From JAGIBJ01 sp047604965 (lineage in GTDB: Bacteria > Actinomycetota > Thermoleophilia > Solirubrobacterales > Solirubrobacteraceae): DNA of 21,823 nucleotides. The notes under the pieces are model-generated. The model did not search any database, had not been told where the DNA came from, and saw nothing but the letters and a program-made list of their open reading frames with translations. Location: NCBI GenBank assembly GCA_047604965.1, contig JASGGQ010000033.1, positions 1 to 21,823 of the forward strand, read 5' to 3'. The translations under genes were made by a program, and so were the position numbers. Each line of letters begins with the position of its first letter. Positions within the stretch are counted from its first letter, which is position 1. Positions 1-7,730 of the stretch are shown here, piece after piece.

Positions 1-336
1 GTCGGGGTTGCCGCCATGGCCGAACATCCCGATCGCGCGTGGCAGGAAGTGCGCTTGCTCGTCGACGTTGTACGCGAATGGGAGCCCTTGCTTGATGCCG
101 TACAGCCGCAGCGCGGCGCCGAGCAGTAGCAGCGCGATGATCGTGGCCTTCCAGCTGCGGCTGCTGCCGAGATGGTCGCCGCGTGCGCGTTCGGCTTCGT
201 GCGCCTCCCGCGCGACGAGCTTCCGCAAGGCGGCCAGTTCGGCCATGGTGCGCTTGTGTGCGCGCTGCTGCGGTTCCTGCGTTGGTGGCACGTCGCCAGC
301 CGGATGCCCGGTCGCGTCGGCGTCAGCAGGCGGCAT
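1..336 (-). CDS. GT39/ArnT-like membrane glycosyltransferase, N-terminal part
   Basis: The first 112 residues are visible; the gene runs off the left edge of the window. The ATG at 336 lies inside the end of the upstream GT-C gene (14-nt overlap), so the two are probably translated together. Residues 1-60 are a charged, Ala/Pro-rich cytosolic tail. A membrane segment follows at about 62-80, then the sequence YNVDEQAHF at 89-97. An acidic Asp-Glu pair followed by His just after the first membrane helix is the usual first-loop signature of GT-C enzymes of the dolichyl-phosphate-mannose/ArnT type, which use polyprenyl-phosphate sugars on the outer face of the membrane. The family call rests only on this N-terminal signature. 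A start at the in-frame ATG at 246 is also possible. The substrate is unknown. Confidence 0.72.
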   Translation of the reverse strand, partial: MPPADADATGHPAGDVPPTQEPQQRAHKRTMAELAALRKLVAREAHEAERARGDHLGSSRSWKATIIALLLLGAALRLYGIKQGLPFAYNVDEQAHFLPRAIGMFGHGGNPD

Positions 337-1864
337 AAACGGAGTAGTAGCGGGTGGTAAGCAGCTGTTCAAAACCGGCCGGCGGCAGGTTCAACGCCGG
401 GTCTTGTGTCTCATCGAACAGCACTTGGTTGAAGATCGCACGCCGCTGATGCGTGATGATCGCCACGCCGGAGGTCGGCTGGTCGGGCACGCGATCGTCG
501 CTGCGAGCGAGCACGCGGTCGGCCGGCAGCCCGGTCAGCCAGCGCACGTCGGGGATCGTTTTGTGGTTGGGAAGATAGACGGTGCGACAACGCTCAATCG
601 CCGCTTGCGTGCGCCGATCATCGAGCGCTTGAACGAGCGCAGGCCGAGCGTCGCCCCGGAACTCGAGTTCGTTGACGACGTTACGCAGGCTCAGCCGCGT
701 CGCCGTCAGTCCGACCCCGGCGACGAGCGCAACGACCGCCAGCGCCATCCAGGTCGTGCGGGCACGGCCGGGTGCGAGAACCGACCAGCCGCCCAGTGCG
801 ACGGCACACAGCAGCATCACCATCACGGCGGCGACAAGGAGGTAGCGGTCGATCACCGAGAAGCCGCCGGCGCCGATCGCCATGAAGGTGACGACGCCGG
901 AGCAGAGCAGCAGCAGCGCCAGCAGCGAGCGTTTCGGGAACAGCAGCAGGCCGAGCACCCCGCCGAGCAGACCGCCGATGAAGACCGGCAATTTGACGAG
1001 ATCGACGAGGAAGGTGACAAGCGCGACCGGCACCTCGGAGATGTCCTTGGTGCGATCTAGGCTCGCAGCGAGATCGCTGGTGTGGGTGAACGAGTAGAGC
1101 GGCTCGCCCATCACCGAGTAGTCACTTGCGAACCAGATCAGCGGCGGCGCGCCAACCAGCAGCGCCCACACGATCCGCTGCCGCCAGCTCGCCGGGCCCA
1201 GGCACCAAAGCCAGTAGACGCCGGCCAGCAGCCACGCTTCCGGGCGCAGCAGGCCGGCGAGCCCGAGCAGCAGCAGCGGCGCGAGGCCGCGTCTGGGCCG
1301 CTGCACCTCCAGCACCGCCGCCCAGACGACGAACGCCAGGAAGGCGGTATCGGTGTACCCGCGTGCCGCGAGGAACGCGAAGTCGAGGCGACTGGCGAGC
1401 AGCAGCGCCGCAAGACCGCCGACGACCGGGCTGAAGAGGTCACGTCCGAGCCGGTACAGCCCGACGAGCAGGAGCACCATCGAGGCGATGCACAGCAAGA
1501 TCCAGACGCGGTCGCCGACGGTACCCACCAGCGAGAGCGCGCCGCCGACGGCATTCGACAGCGGATGCTCGGTCGGCGCGCGGAACGCGTCGAAGGTCGG
1601 CGTTTGGAGGTGCACGATCTCCCGGCCCCACAACATCGAGTAGATCGAGTCGTAGTTCGGGTAGGTGGGGAAGAGGGCAAACCCCAGCAGCGCAGCGACG
1701 ATCACGACCCCAAGCGCGACCCGCTCCAGCAGCCGCTGCCGCACGGAGGCGACAGGCCGGGCAAGGGCGCTGGGCCACACGGACGGTCCGCTGGGGGACC
1801 GGGTCGTCGTTGCGGCGAGCACGGCCGGTAGGATGACACGCCGCGCTCGGGACAGCCCGCGCAC
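323..1864 (-). CDS. GT-C family integral membrane glycosyltransferase
   Basis: A 513-residue polytopic membrane protein with roughly ten hydrophobic segments from about residue 50 to 390 and a hydrophilic C-terminal domain. After the first helix it has NYDSIYSMLWGREI (Asp72) and PTEHPL (97-102). These match the acidic first loop and conserved His region of GT-C transferases that use lipid-phosphate sugars. The frame is open upstream to a TTG at 1894, but that would overlap the divergent gene. The GTG at 1864 is chosen because GGAGG (complement of 1870-1874) sits 5 nt before it. The next gene starts inside its last codons, suggesting one operon. It probably transfers a sugar to a cell-surface polymer or protein; donor and acceptor cannot be read from sequence. 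Confidence 0.8.
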   Translation of the reverse strand: MRGLSRARRVILPAVLAATTTRSPSGPSVWPSALARPVASVRQRLLERVALGVVIVAALLGFALFPTYPNYDSIYSMLWGREIVHLQTPTFDAFRAPTEHPLSNAVGGALSLVGTVGDRVWILLCIASMVLLLVGLYRLGRDLFSPVVGGLAALLLASRLDFAFLAARGYTDTAFLAFVVWAAVLEVQRPRRGLAPLLLLGLAGLLRPEAWLLAGVYWLWCLGPASWRQRIVWALLVGAPPLIWFASDYSVMGEPLYSFTHTSDLAASLDRTKDISEVPVALVTFLVDLVKLPVFIGGLLGGVLGLLLFPKRSLLALLLLCSGVVTFMAIGAGGFSVIDRYLLVAAVMVMLLCAVALGGWSVLAPGRARTTWMALAVVALVAGVGLTATRLSLRNVVNELEFRGDARPALVQALDDRRTQAAIERCRTVYLPNHKTIPDVRWLTGLPADRVLARSDDRVPDQPTSGVAIITHQRRAIFNQVLFDETQDPALNLPPAGFEQLLTTRYYSVYAAC

Positions 1865-1869
1865 GCATT

Positions 1870-1874
1870 CCTCC
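1870..1874 (-). promoter_or_regulatory. Shine-Dalgarno site deciding the start of the GT-C gene
   Basis: The minus strand reads GGAGG here, 5 nt before the GTG at 1864. It is the clearest ribosome site in the window and lies within the 12-bp gap between the two divergent genes. It argues against the longer TTG start at 1894. Confidence 0.6.
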
Positions 1875-1876
1875 GC

Positions 1877-2935
1877 ATGAAGCTGATCATTCAAATCCCC
1901 TGTTACAACGAGGAGGAGACGCTCCCCGTCACGCTCCTCGATCTACCCCGCCAGGTCGAGGGCTTCGACGAGGTCGAGTGGCTCGTCATCGACGATGGCT
2001 CTCAGGACCGCACGATCGAGGTCGCCCGCGCCCACGGCGTCGATCACATCGTGCGGCTGACGAACAACAAAGGGCTGGCGGCCGGTTTTCAGGCCGGATT
2101 GGACGCCGGGCTCAAACTCGGCGCGGATGTGATCGTCAACACCGACGCCGACAACCAGTACAGCGCGAAGGACATTCCGGCGCTCGTCACGCCGATCCTC
2201 GCCGGCACCGCCGACATGGTCGTCGGCGACCGCCAAGTCGAGACGATCGAGCATTTCTCGCCGCTGAAGGTGCGGTTGCAGCATCTCGGCAGTTGGGTCG
2301 TGCGCCAGGCATCCTCGACCTCGGTGCCGGATACGACCTCCGGTTTTCGCGCGTACAACCGCGAGGCGGCGTTGCAGCTGGTGGTCGTGTCGAAGTTCAC
2401 CTACACGCTGGAGACGATCATCCAGGCGGGCAAGCAGCTCGTCGCGGTCGACCACGTTCCGGTTCGCACGAACGAGAAGCTGCGCGAGTCGCGCCTCTTT
2501 CCCTCGATGTGGGCGTACGTGCGCCGCAACAGCGTGTCGATCTTCCGGATCTACACGCAGTACGAGCCGCTGAAGGTCTTCATGACCGCCGCATCGGTGC
2601 TCGGGCTACTGGCCTTTGCGGTGTGGCTGCGTTTCCTCGTCGCGTACATCGGCGGCAACGGCGCGGGCCATGTGCAGTCGCTGATCTTTGGCGCGGTGCT
2701 GTTCAACGCGGCAGTCGTGCTGGCGGCGATCGGCATCTTGGGCGATCTCGCGGCCGCGCAGCGCTCGTTGACGCAGCGCATCTTCGAGCGGGTGCGGCGC
2801 GTTGAGCTACAGGTCGGCGTTGAGCCGTCCCATTACGAGCCGGGCGGCGCGCCGACCGGCCATCAGAAGACCACCGGGGCCGATGCCGGCCCCGCGACCG
2901 GCAAGACTTCCGAGCACGAGGCGATCAAGCTGTGA
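1877..2935 (+). CDS. GT2 family polyprenyl-phosphate-type glycosyltransferase
   Basis: This 352-residue protein has a GT-A catalytic domain (about 1-230) and two C-terminal membrane helices (about 236-256 and 268-290), the layout of DPM1/GtrB-type enzymes that move a sugar from a nucleotide donor to polyprenyl phosphate. Visible motifs are PCYNEEETL near the N-terminus, DDGSQD at 39-44, the metal-binding DAD at 90-92 and TSGFRAYNR at 154-162. The last 40 residues are hydrophilic and look disordered. The ATG at 1877 places MKLIIQIPCYNEE at the N-terminus, as in the family. No ribosome site is evident. It heads a three-gene operon and overlaps the methyltransferase by 4 nt. A product such as polyprenyl-phosphate-mannose could feed the GT-C enzymes encoded next door; that link is inference. 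Confidence 0.9.
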   Translation: MKLIIQIPCYNEEETLPVTLLDLPRQVEGFDEVEWLVIDDGSQDRTIEVARAHGVDHIVRLTNNKGLAAGFQAGLDAGLKLGADVIVNTDADNQYSAKDIPALVTPILAGTADMVVGDRQVETIEHFSPLKVRLQHLGSWVVRQASSTSVPDTTSGFRAYNREAALQLVVVSKFTYTLETIIQAGKQLVAVDHVPVRTNEKLRESRLFPSMWAYVRRNSVSIFRIYTQYEPLKVFMTAASVLGLLAFAVWLRFLVAYIGGNGAGHVQSLIFGAVLFNAAVVLAAIGILGDLAAAQRSLTQRIFERVRRVELQVGVEPSHYEPGGAPTGHQKTTGADAGPATGKTSEHEAIKL

Positions 2936-3573
2936 GCAACGTCAGCGTTACGACCGACGCCGAGGGCACCGTCACCGGCAACACGTACGACAAGTACAAC
3001 ACCAACAACCCCGTTGCGCGACGGCTCCAAGCCGGCTTTGAACGCGACCTGGCGGAGTTGTTTGCGCTCGCCGACCCGGGTTCGCTGCTGGATGTCGGCT
3101 GCGGCGAGGCGCATCACACCCATCAGTGGGCGCAGCAGCTCGGCGACCGGCGCGTCGTCGGGATCGACCTCGAAGACGAAACACTCCAGAAGTTCTGGGA
3201 GAGCCGCACCGCCCCGAACCTCGAATACAAGATCCTCAAGGCGGAGAACATGCCGTTCGAGGACAACGAGTTTGAGGTCGCCTCCGCGATCGAAGTGCTG
3301 GAGCATGTGCCCGATCCGGCGCACACGATCAGCGAGATGGCTCGGGTCGCAAGCAAGTACCTGCTCGTCTCCGTGCCACGCGAACCGATCTGGCGAATCG
3401 TGAATATGGCGCGCGGCGCGTACCTCACGGAGCTGGGGAACACCCCAGGACACCTCAACCACTGGAGCAAGCGCTCGTTCATCGCCGAGCTGAGCCGGGT
3501 TGGCACCGTCGTCGAGGCGCGCTCGCCGTTTCCGTGGACGATGCTGCTCGTCCGCATACACGGCGCCAAGTGA
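2932..3573 (+). CDS. Class I SAM-dependent methyltransferase
   Basis: A 213-residue Rossmann-fold methyltransferase of the Methyltransf_11 type. Motif I is LLDVGCGEA (52-60), the acidic residue after strand 2 is Asp79 (VGIDLE), and motif IV is SAIEVLEHV (118-126). HLNHWSKRSF (174-183) resembles sequences in methyltransferases of glycan or lipid-linked substrates. The GTG start at 2932 overlaps the previous stop (GTGA), and its own stop is overlapped the same way by the flippase gene, so the three are translationally coupled. It lacks membrane segments and is probably cytosolic, methylating a sugar or lipid intermediate of this pathway. The substrate is not evident. Confidence 0.88.
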   Translation: MSNVSVTTDAEGTVTGNTYDKYNTNNPVARRLQAGFERDLAELFALADPGSLLDVGCGEAHHTHQWAQQLGDRRVVGIDLEDETLQKFWESRTAPNLEYKILKAENMPFEDNEFEVASAIEVLEHVPDPAHTISEMARVASKYLLVSVPREPIWRIVNMARGAYLTELGNTPGHLNHWSKRSFIAELSRVGTVVEARSPFPWTMLLVRIHGAK

Positions 3574-5009
3574 CGGCCGCCGCCACTGACGGCGGCCGGG
3601 GCGCCCGGTCGTACGGCTCGGGCGCCCGCATCCTTTCGCTGGGGTTGGCGCTCACCGGCGTCGTGACGTTCGCGTTCTTCTCGCTCGCGTCGTACGCGCT
3701 GGGCGACGCGGCATATCAACCGGTCGCGCTGCTGTGGGCGATCACCTTCATCGTCTGCTCGGTCGTCTACCGGCCGATCGAACAGCTGCTCGCGCGCACG
3801 CTCGCCGATGCGCGCGGCCATGGCCGCCGGGGCAGCAGCGAGCTGCGAACGGTGGTGCTGCTGGAGGCTGGTGCCGGCGTGATCTCCGTGACGCTCGCGC
3901 TGGTATTGCGCACGACGATCGAGCGCCATGTGTTCGGTGCCGCGCCGGAGTTGTACTGGGTGTTCGTCGGTGCGATCGCCGCCTATTCGGTGAGCTACTT
4001 CGCTCGTGGCTGGCTCGCTGGCAGTGGGCGCCCGGAGCTGTACGGCGCGCTCGTGTTCATCGAGTCGAGCGGACGTTGCCTGTTCCCCATTCTGGCGCTG
4101 ATTGGCCTCACCAGCGGCACGCTCGCGGTCGCGCTTGGTATCGCCGCCGCGCCGCTGCTGTCGCTGGTGGTGGTGCCGCTGGCGCTGCGCGGCGGCATCC
4201 GGGCGGCGGAGTCGCCGGCCGGCGCGGCCGCCGACGAGGAGCAGGTCGCCGCCGAGATCGAGGCACTCGCGCCGGATGGAACGCCGGCCGAGGCGTTCCC
4301 GGAGGATCTGCATCTCGCGCGCAACGCCGCCGACGTGCCGGCAGCACCGCCGACCTCACCGGTGATGGAGGAGCTGACGTTCCGGGCGGGACTGGTGTTC
4401 GCCGTGTCGGTCGTCGTGGTCATGGCGTGTGAGCAGACGCTGATCACCGCGGGCGTGCTGAGCGAGGGGACGGGCGCGGCGGCGCTCGTCGCAACGGCGG
4501 GCGCAGCGGCGGCGATCTTCAACGCATTCCTCGTCGCGCGGGCGCCACTCCAGCTGTTCCAGGCGATCCAGAGCACGTTGCTGCCACATCTCGCGGAACT
4601 GCGGACCAGCGGCGATCGTGCGGCGGCAGCGAAGGCGCTGCGGACGACGATGCTGGCGATCGCCGTGTTCGCGGCCACCGTGAGCGTCGGGCTGCTGGCG
4701 CTCGGGCCGTGGGCGATGGGCGTGCTGTTCGACCTGTCGTGGCGGTACGCCCCGGCGACGCTGGCGCTCGTTGGCGTCGGGATGGGCCTGCATCTCGCGG
4801 CGGGCACGCTCAACCAGTCGGCGCTCGCGCATGGCCGCGCGCCGATCGCTGCGGTCGCGTGGACGGCTTCGGCGCTCACCTACCTCCTGTGGCTCGCCGC
4901 CGAACCGGTCCACGAGGCGGTCGCCCGCGCCGCATCGGGCTACGTCGTCGCGGCCGGCGTGCTGCTTCTCGGCCTGCTCGCCGTCGAGCGCGACGCGCTG
5001 CGCGGCTAA
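3570..5009 (+). CDS. MOP/polysaccharide-biosynthesis family flippase
   Basis: A 479-residue polytopic membrane protein with about 12 hydrophobic segments, resembling Wzx/RfbX-type exporters of lipid-linked glycans. The N-terminal helix (ILSLGLALTGVVTFAFFSLA) is followed by YRPIEQLLARTLAD, a cytosolic-loop pattern of this group. In the middle, residues about 210-265 form an acidic Ala/Pro/Glu-rich insert between two helices that looks unstructured. The frame extends upstream to GTG 3534, but the GTG at 3570 is chosen because it overlaps the methyltransferase stop as GTGA, like the preceding junction. A 9-bp stem lies immediately after this start. It is the last gene of the operon, and its role is inferred to be moving the product of the preceding enzymes across the membrane. 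Confidence 0.82.
   Translation: MTAAATDGGRGARSYGSGARILSLGLALTGVVTFAFFSLASYALGDAAYQPVALLWAITFIVCSVVYRPIEQLLARTLADARGHGRRGSSELRTVVLLEAGAGVISVTLALVLRTTIERHVFGAAPELYWVFVGAIAAYSVSYFARGWLAGSGRPELYGALVFIESSGRCLFPILALIGLTSGTLAVALGIAAAPLLSLVVVPLALRGGIRAAESPAGAAADEEQVAAEIEALAPDGTPAEAFPEDLHLARNAADVPAAPPTSPVMEELTFRAGLVFAVSVVVVMACEQTLITAGVLSEGTGAAALVATAGAAAAIFNAFLVARAPLQLFQAIQSTLLPHLAELRTSGDRAAAAKALRTTMLAIAVFAATVSVGLLALGPWAMGVLFDLSWRYAPATLALVGVGMGLHLAAGTLNQSALAHGRAPIAAVAWTASALTYLLWLAAEPVHEAVARAASGYVVAAGVLLLGLLAVERDALRG
3574..3598 (+). other. Hairpin directly after the flippase start codon
   Basis: CGGCCGCCG (3574-3582) pairs perfectly with CGGCGGCCG (3590-3598) around a 7-nt loop. The stem begins one base after the GTG start codon. 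In mRNA it could hide the start site unless ribosomes arrive from the overlapping methyltransferase gene. No T-run follows, so it is not a normal terminator. Confidence 0.5.
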
Positions 5010-5071
5010 GCCCGGATCCACCGATCCTCGGGTCGCGGGTGCGGCGATGGCTGTCGCGTGGCTGCACGCCC

Positions 5072-5140
5072 TTTGCAAAAGGGTCATTGGATTCTTTGCA
5101 AATCGGCCACTGGAAACCTTGCAAACGGTAGAGTGGCGGT
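5072..5140 (+). repeat. Three tandem 23-bp repeats with TTTGCAAA core
   Basis: Copies occupy 5072-5094, 5095-5117 and 5118-5140 with an exact 23-bp period and end one base before the ATG at 5141. Copies 1 and 2 begin with the palindrome TTTGCAAA; copy 3 has CTTGCAAA. All three have TGG at repeat positions 17-19. Copies 1 and 2 match at 17 of 23 positions by eye; copy 3 diverges and contains the TAGAGT -10 box. Copy 1 also sits in a longer inverted repeat, CCCTTT-GCA-AAAGGG (5069-5083). This looks like an operator array for a protein that controls the downstream ATPase gene, possibly the ATPase itself. Confidence 0.85.
5129..5134 (+). promoter_or_regulatory. Predicted -10 box of a leaderless ATPase transcript
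   Basis: TAGAGT fits TANNNT and is 6 nt from the ATG at 5141, so the transcript should begin at or next to the start codon. It lies inside repeat copy 3, so a protein bound there would block RNA polymerase. No good -35 element is visible, and no ribosome site precedes the ATG. Confidence 0.5.
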
Positions 5141-6391
5141 ATGGGTCGCTACCTTCAGCGCGTCGCGGACCGCGAGCTGTCCGAGCGGCTCGCCTCGATC
5201 GGAGCTGTCCTCATCGAGGGCCCCAAGGCGTGTGGGAAGACGGCGACGGCGACCCGGCAGGCGCAAACGGTGTTTCGACTCGACGAGGACGAGGTTGCGA
5301 GGGGCCTGGTGAGCTTGGCCCCTGAGCGCTTGTTCGACAACCCGACTCCGATTTTGTTCGACGAGTGGCAGGTTGAGCCTGCGATTTGGAACCGAGCCCG
5401 TCGCCAGGTTGACGATCGCGGGCAGCAGGGGCTGTTCATCCTCACGGGGTCGTCAACACCCAATGATGATGCGGCCAGGCACTCCGGCGCCGGACGTTTC
5501 TCGGTGCTGCCGATGCGCCCGCTGAGCCTCTTCGAGTCGGGACACTCAAGCGGCGAGATGTCGCTATCGCGCCTTCTGAGCGGTGAGCGGCAGACAGGGG
5601 TCGGCACGCATCTTGACTTCGACGATCTCGTGGAGCGCATCGTGATCGGCGGCTGGCCGGATCTTGTCGGCGCGGATGTCACGCGCGCGCGCCGGTGGCT
5701 GCTTGACTACCTCACGAACATTGTCGAGGTCGACGTTCAGAGCCTCGGCGCCCGGAGGGACCCTGGGAGTCTGCGGCGGCTCCTTGCGTCGCTCGGCCGT
5801 CATGTGGGCAGGGCGACTGCTGCCGCTGAGCTGGCGCGGGATGTCGGTGGCGCGGAGGGCCCGATTTCGAAGGCGACGATTTCGGCATACTTGACGGCGC
5901 TGGAGCGGCTGCATCTCACCGAGAACGCTGAGGCGTGGCTGCCGCATATGCGTTCGCGTGCTCGCCTGCGTACTGCCCCCGTCCGGTATTTCGTGGACCC
6001 GTCGCTCGGGCCGGCGGCGCTCGGCATCGGAACACGGGAGCTCGTCAACGATCTCAGCGCGCTTGGTTTTCATTATGAGGCGCTCGTGATCCGCGATTTG
6101 CGGGTCTACGCGCAGCCGCTGGATGCCCGCGTTGAGTCGTGGCGGGATGCCGGCGGACGCGAAGTTGATGCGGTCGTGACGTGCGGCCCCAGCAAGTGGG
6201 CGGCGTTCGAGATCAAGCTGCACCCGAACGCTGTTGACCGTGCCGCCCATTCGCTTCTGCGTTTCGCGGAGAGCGTCGACACGTCAAGGCACGGCGAGCC
6301 TTCATGCCTGGGCGTCATCACCAGCACCGGCGTCGGCGGCCGGCGCCCAGACGGAGTTCACGTCATCCCGATCGGCTGCCTCGGCCCCTGA
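5141..6391 (+). CDS. AAA ATPase with C-terminal DUF4143 domain
   Basis: A 416-residue protein of the AAA_14/DUF4143 family. The ATPase domain shows Walker A GPKACGKT (27-34), Walker B ILFDEWQ (71-77, Asp74-Glu75) and a sensor-like FILTGSS (99-105). SVLPMRPLSLFESG (121-134) is the usual family link. Residues about 205-265 resemble a winged helix (KATISAYLTALERL), and the C-terminus carries a PD-(D/E)xK-like pattern: Glu313, EVDAVV (Asp343) and FEIKL (Glu357, Lys359). Family members are common, often in accessory DNA, and their function is poorly known; nuclease activity is not shown. The start codon follows directly after the repeat array and -10 box. No partner gene is adjacent; flanking genes are a flippase and a convergent reductase. 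It may regulate itself through the repeats (inference). Confidence 0.92.
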   Translation: MGRYLQRVADRELSERLASIGAVLIEGPKACGKTATATRQAQTVFRLDEDEVARGLVSLAPERLFDNPTPILFDEWQVEPAIWNRARRQVDDRGQQGLFILTGSSTPNDDAARHSGAGRFSVLPMRPLSLFESGHSSGEMSLSRLLSGERQTGVGTHLDFDDLVERIVIGGWPDLVGADVTRARRWLLDYLTNIVEVDVQSLGARRDPGSLRRLLASLGRHVGRATAAAELARDVGGAEGPISKATISAYLTALERLHLTENAEAWLPHMRSRARLRTAPVRYFVDPSLGPAALGIGTRELVNDLSALGFHYEALVIRDLRVYAQPLDARVESWRDAGGREVDAVVTCGPSKWAAFEIKLHPNAVDRAAHSLLRFAESVDTSRHGEPSCLGVITSTGVGGRRPDGVHVIPIGCLGP

Positions 6392-6574
6392 ACGACCACG
6401 AAAACAGTGAGGGGCCGGCCCGCGACGGCGAGTTGCAGGTGTCGATGGCGTTCTTCACAGCGAGGAAAGCAACACGGGCGTTTTTCAGAAATGCAGGTGT
6501 TTCCCAACCTCCAGAGTGGCCGGCGTTCAGCCTTGTCCGAGCCGGGATAATCGCGTCGCCCGCTGACCGTCCGC

Positions 6575-7432
6575 CTACGCGGGGATGAAGTCAAACGTGT
6601 CGGGGTTCGGACCGATCCGGCCGGCATTGCCACGATCGAGCGCGTCGATCTCGGCAACATCGTCGGCGGTCAGCGAGAAGTCGAACAGCTGGAAGTTCTC
6701 GCGGATACGAGCCGGCGTCACCGACTTGGGGAACACAATATGCCCCGCTTGCAGATGCCACCGCAACACCACCTCGCCAACCGTTCGCCCATGCCGCTCA
6801 GCGACCCGGCCGACGACCGGATCGCCGAAGATCGTGCCCTGCGCCAGCGGCGACCACGCCTGCGTCGCGATCCCATGCTCAGCGCCATACGCCACCACCG
6901 CACCGTTGGCGAAATACGGGTGGCGCTCAACCTGATTGACGGCCGGCACCGTCGACGTTTCCGCCGCAAGCCGCTCCAAATGCGGAACCTGGAAGTTCGA
7001 CACGCCGATCGAACGCGCACGCCCATCGGCCTTGAACTCCTCCAGTACCCGCCACGTCGAAACGAAGTCGCCGTCGTAGCGTGTCGGCAGCGGCCAATGG
7101 ATCAGGAACAGATCAACGTAGTCGGTCCTGAGCTTCGTCAGACTCTCCTCCAAGCTGCGCCGCGCATCGTCCGGCCGATGATTGCCGTTGTTGAGCTTCG
7201 TGGTGAGGTAGACCTCTTCGCGCTTGAGTCCCGACGCGGCGATCGCATCGCCGACACCCTGCTCGTTGCCGTACATCTGCGCGGTGTCGATGTGGCGATA
7301 CCCAACCTCAAACGCCGTACGCAGCACCTCCCCCACCTGCGCGTTCTCCACCTGCCACACCCCAATCCCCAGCTGCGGGATCGAATGCCCGTCGCCAAGC
7401 TGAATCTGCGGAACCTGCGTCGTCGTACTCAT
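6575..7432 (-). CDS. Aldo/keto reductase (2,5-diketo-D-gluconate reductase-like)
   Basis: This 285-residue protein is a full-length TIM-barrel aldo/keto reductase. The catalytic tetrad is visible as Asp49, Tyr54, Lys79 and His112 in DTAQMYGNE, TTKL and LIHWP. The NADPH-binding end is FPKSVTPARIRENFQLFDF. The sequence is closest in pattern to the AKR5 group of prokaryotic reductases, which reduce aldehydes, ketones or diketo-sugar acids with NADPH in the cytosol. The exact substrate cannot be assigned. The ATG at 7432 gives the expected N-terminus (PQIQLGDGHSIPQLGIGVWQ). A TAGCCT box lies 8 nt upstream. The gene stands alone and points toward the DUF4143 gene, with 183 bp between their ends. 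Confidence 0.93.
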   Translation of the reverse strand: MSTTTQVPQIQLGDGHSIPQLGIGVWQVENAQVGEVLRTAFEVGYRHIDTAQMYGNEQGVGDAIAASGLKREEVYLTTKLNNGNHRPDDARRSLEESLTKLRTDYVDLFLIHWPLPTRYDGDFVSTWRVLEEFKADGRARSIGVSNFQVPHLERLAAETSTVPAVNQVERHPYFANGAVVAYGAEHGIATQAWSPLAQGTIFGDPVVGRVAERHGRTVGEVVLRWHLQAGHIVFPKSVTPARIRENFQLFDFSLTADDVAEIDALDRGNAGRIGPNPDTFDFIPA

Positions 7433-7440
7433 GCCCTACC

Positions 7441-7446
7441 AGGCTA
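7441..7446 (-). promoter_or_regulatory. Possible -10 box for the aldo/keto reductase
   Basis: The minus strand reads TAGCCT, ending 8 nt before the ATG at 7432. It fits the TANNNT pattern seen before other monocistronic genes here and would give an almost leaderless mRNA. No -35 element is recognised. Confidence 0.3.
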
Positions 7447-7547
7447 GAAGCTGGCAGACGCGCCGCCGGCCGGCGTGGCCCAACCGGGGAGGCCACGATC
7501 AACGCGCCGCACCCACGCCCCAGGCACCAGCGGTCCTTCAGCGTACG

Positions 7548-7567
7548 CACGGCACGCCGCTGGGCCG
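7548..7567. repeat. Left copy of a perfect 20-bp direct repeat
   Basis: The sequence CACGGCACGCCGCTGGGCCG recurs exactly at 9237-9256 in the same orientation. Homology stops at both ends of the 20 bp. The two copies flank a 1.7-kb segment containing a serine recombinase remnant, as attachment-site halves would. A dispersed genomic repeat is the alternative. Confidence 0.6.
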
Positions 7568-7724
7568 GTGAACGTAGCTGCGCCTGCTTCTCGCTTGCCG
7601 GGCCTGAGTCTATCGGGGGGTCGGGCAGGCTTTCCGCGATCTGCAAGAGGCGTAGGGCTCTGGGGTCCGGCCCGTGGGGTGTTCTCCGGGGTACGGTTGT
7701 CTCGTGACAGCCTCAGCCGCACGC

Positions 7725-7730
7725 TAGAAT
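7725..7730 (+). promoter_or_regulatory. -10 box for a leaderless small-protein/GNAT transcript
   Basis: TAGAAT (five of six matches to TATAAT) ends 7 nt before the ATG at 7738. No ribosome site fits in between, so a leaderless mRNA is likely. TTGTCT at 7697-7702 is 22 bp away, too far for a standard -35. Confidence 0.55.

Noticed and set aside
8..1060. Plus-strand open frame opposite the two GT-C genes
   Set aside because: No recognisable domain; the opposite strand encodes convincing membrane enzymes with overlapping stop and start.
5014..5027. GGATC-CACC-GATCC inverted repeat after the flippase gene
   Set aside because: Five-bp stem with a tight loop and no T-run; too weak to call a terminator or operator.
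5072..5140. Could the 23-bp repeats be a CRISPR or replication-origin iteron array?
   Set aside because: There are no spacers between copies, only three copies, no cas or rep gene, and the array abuts a promoter, so an operator array fits better.
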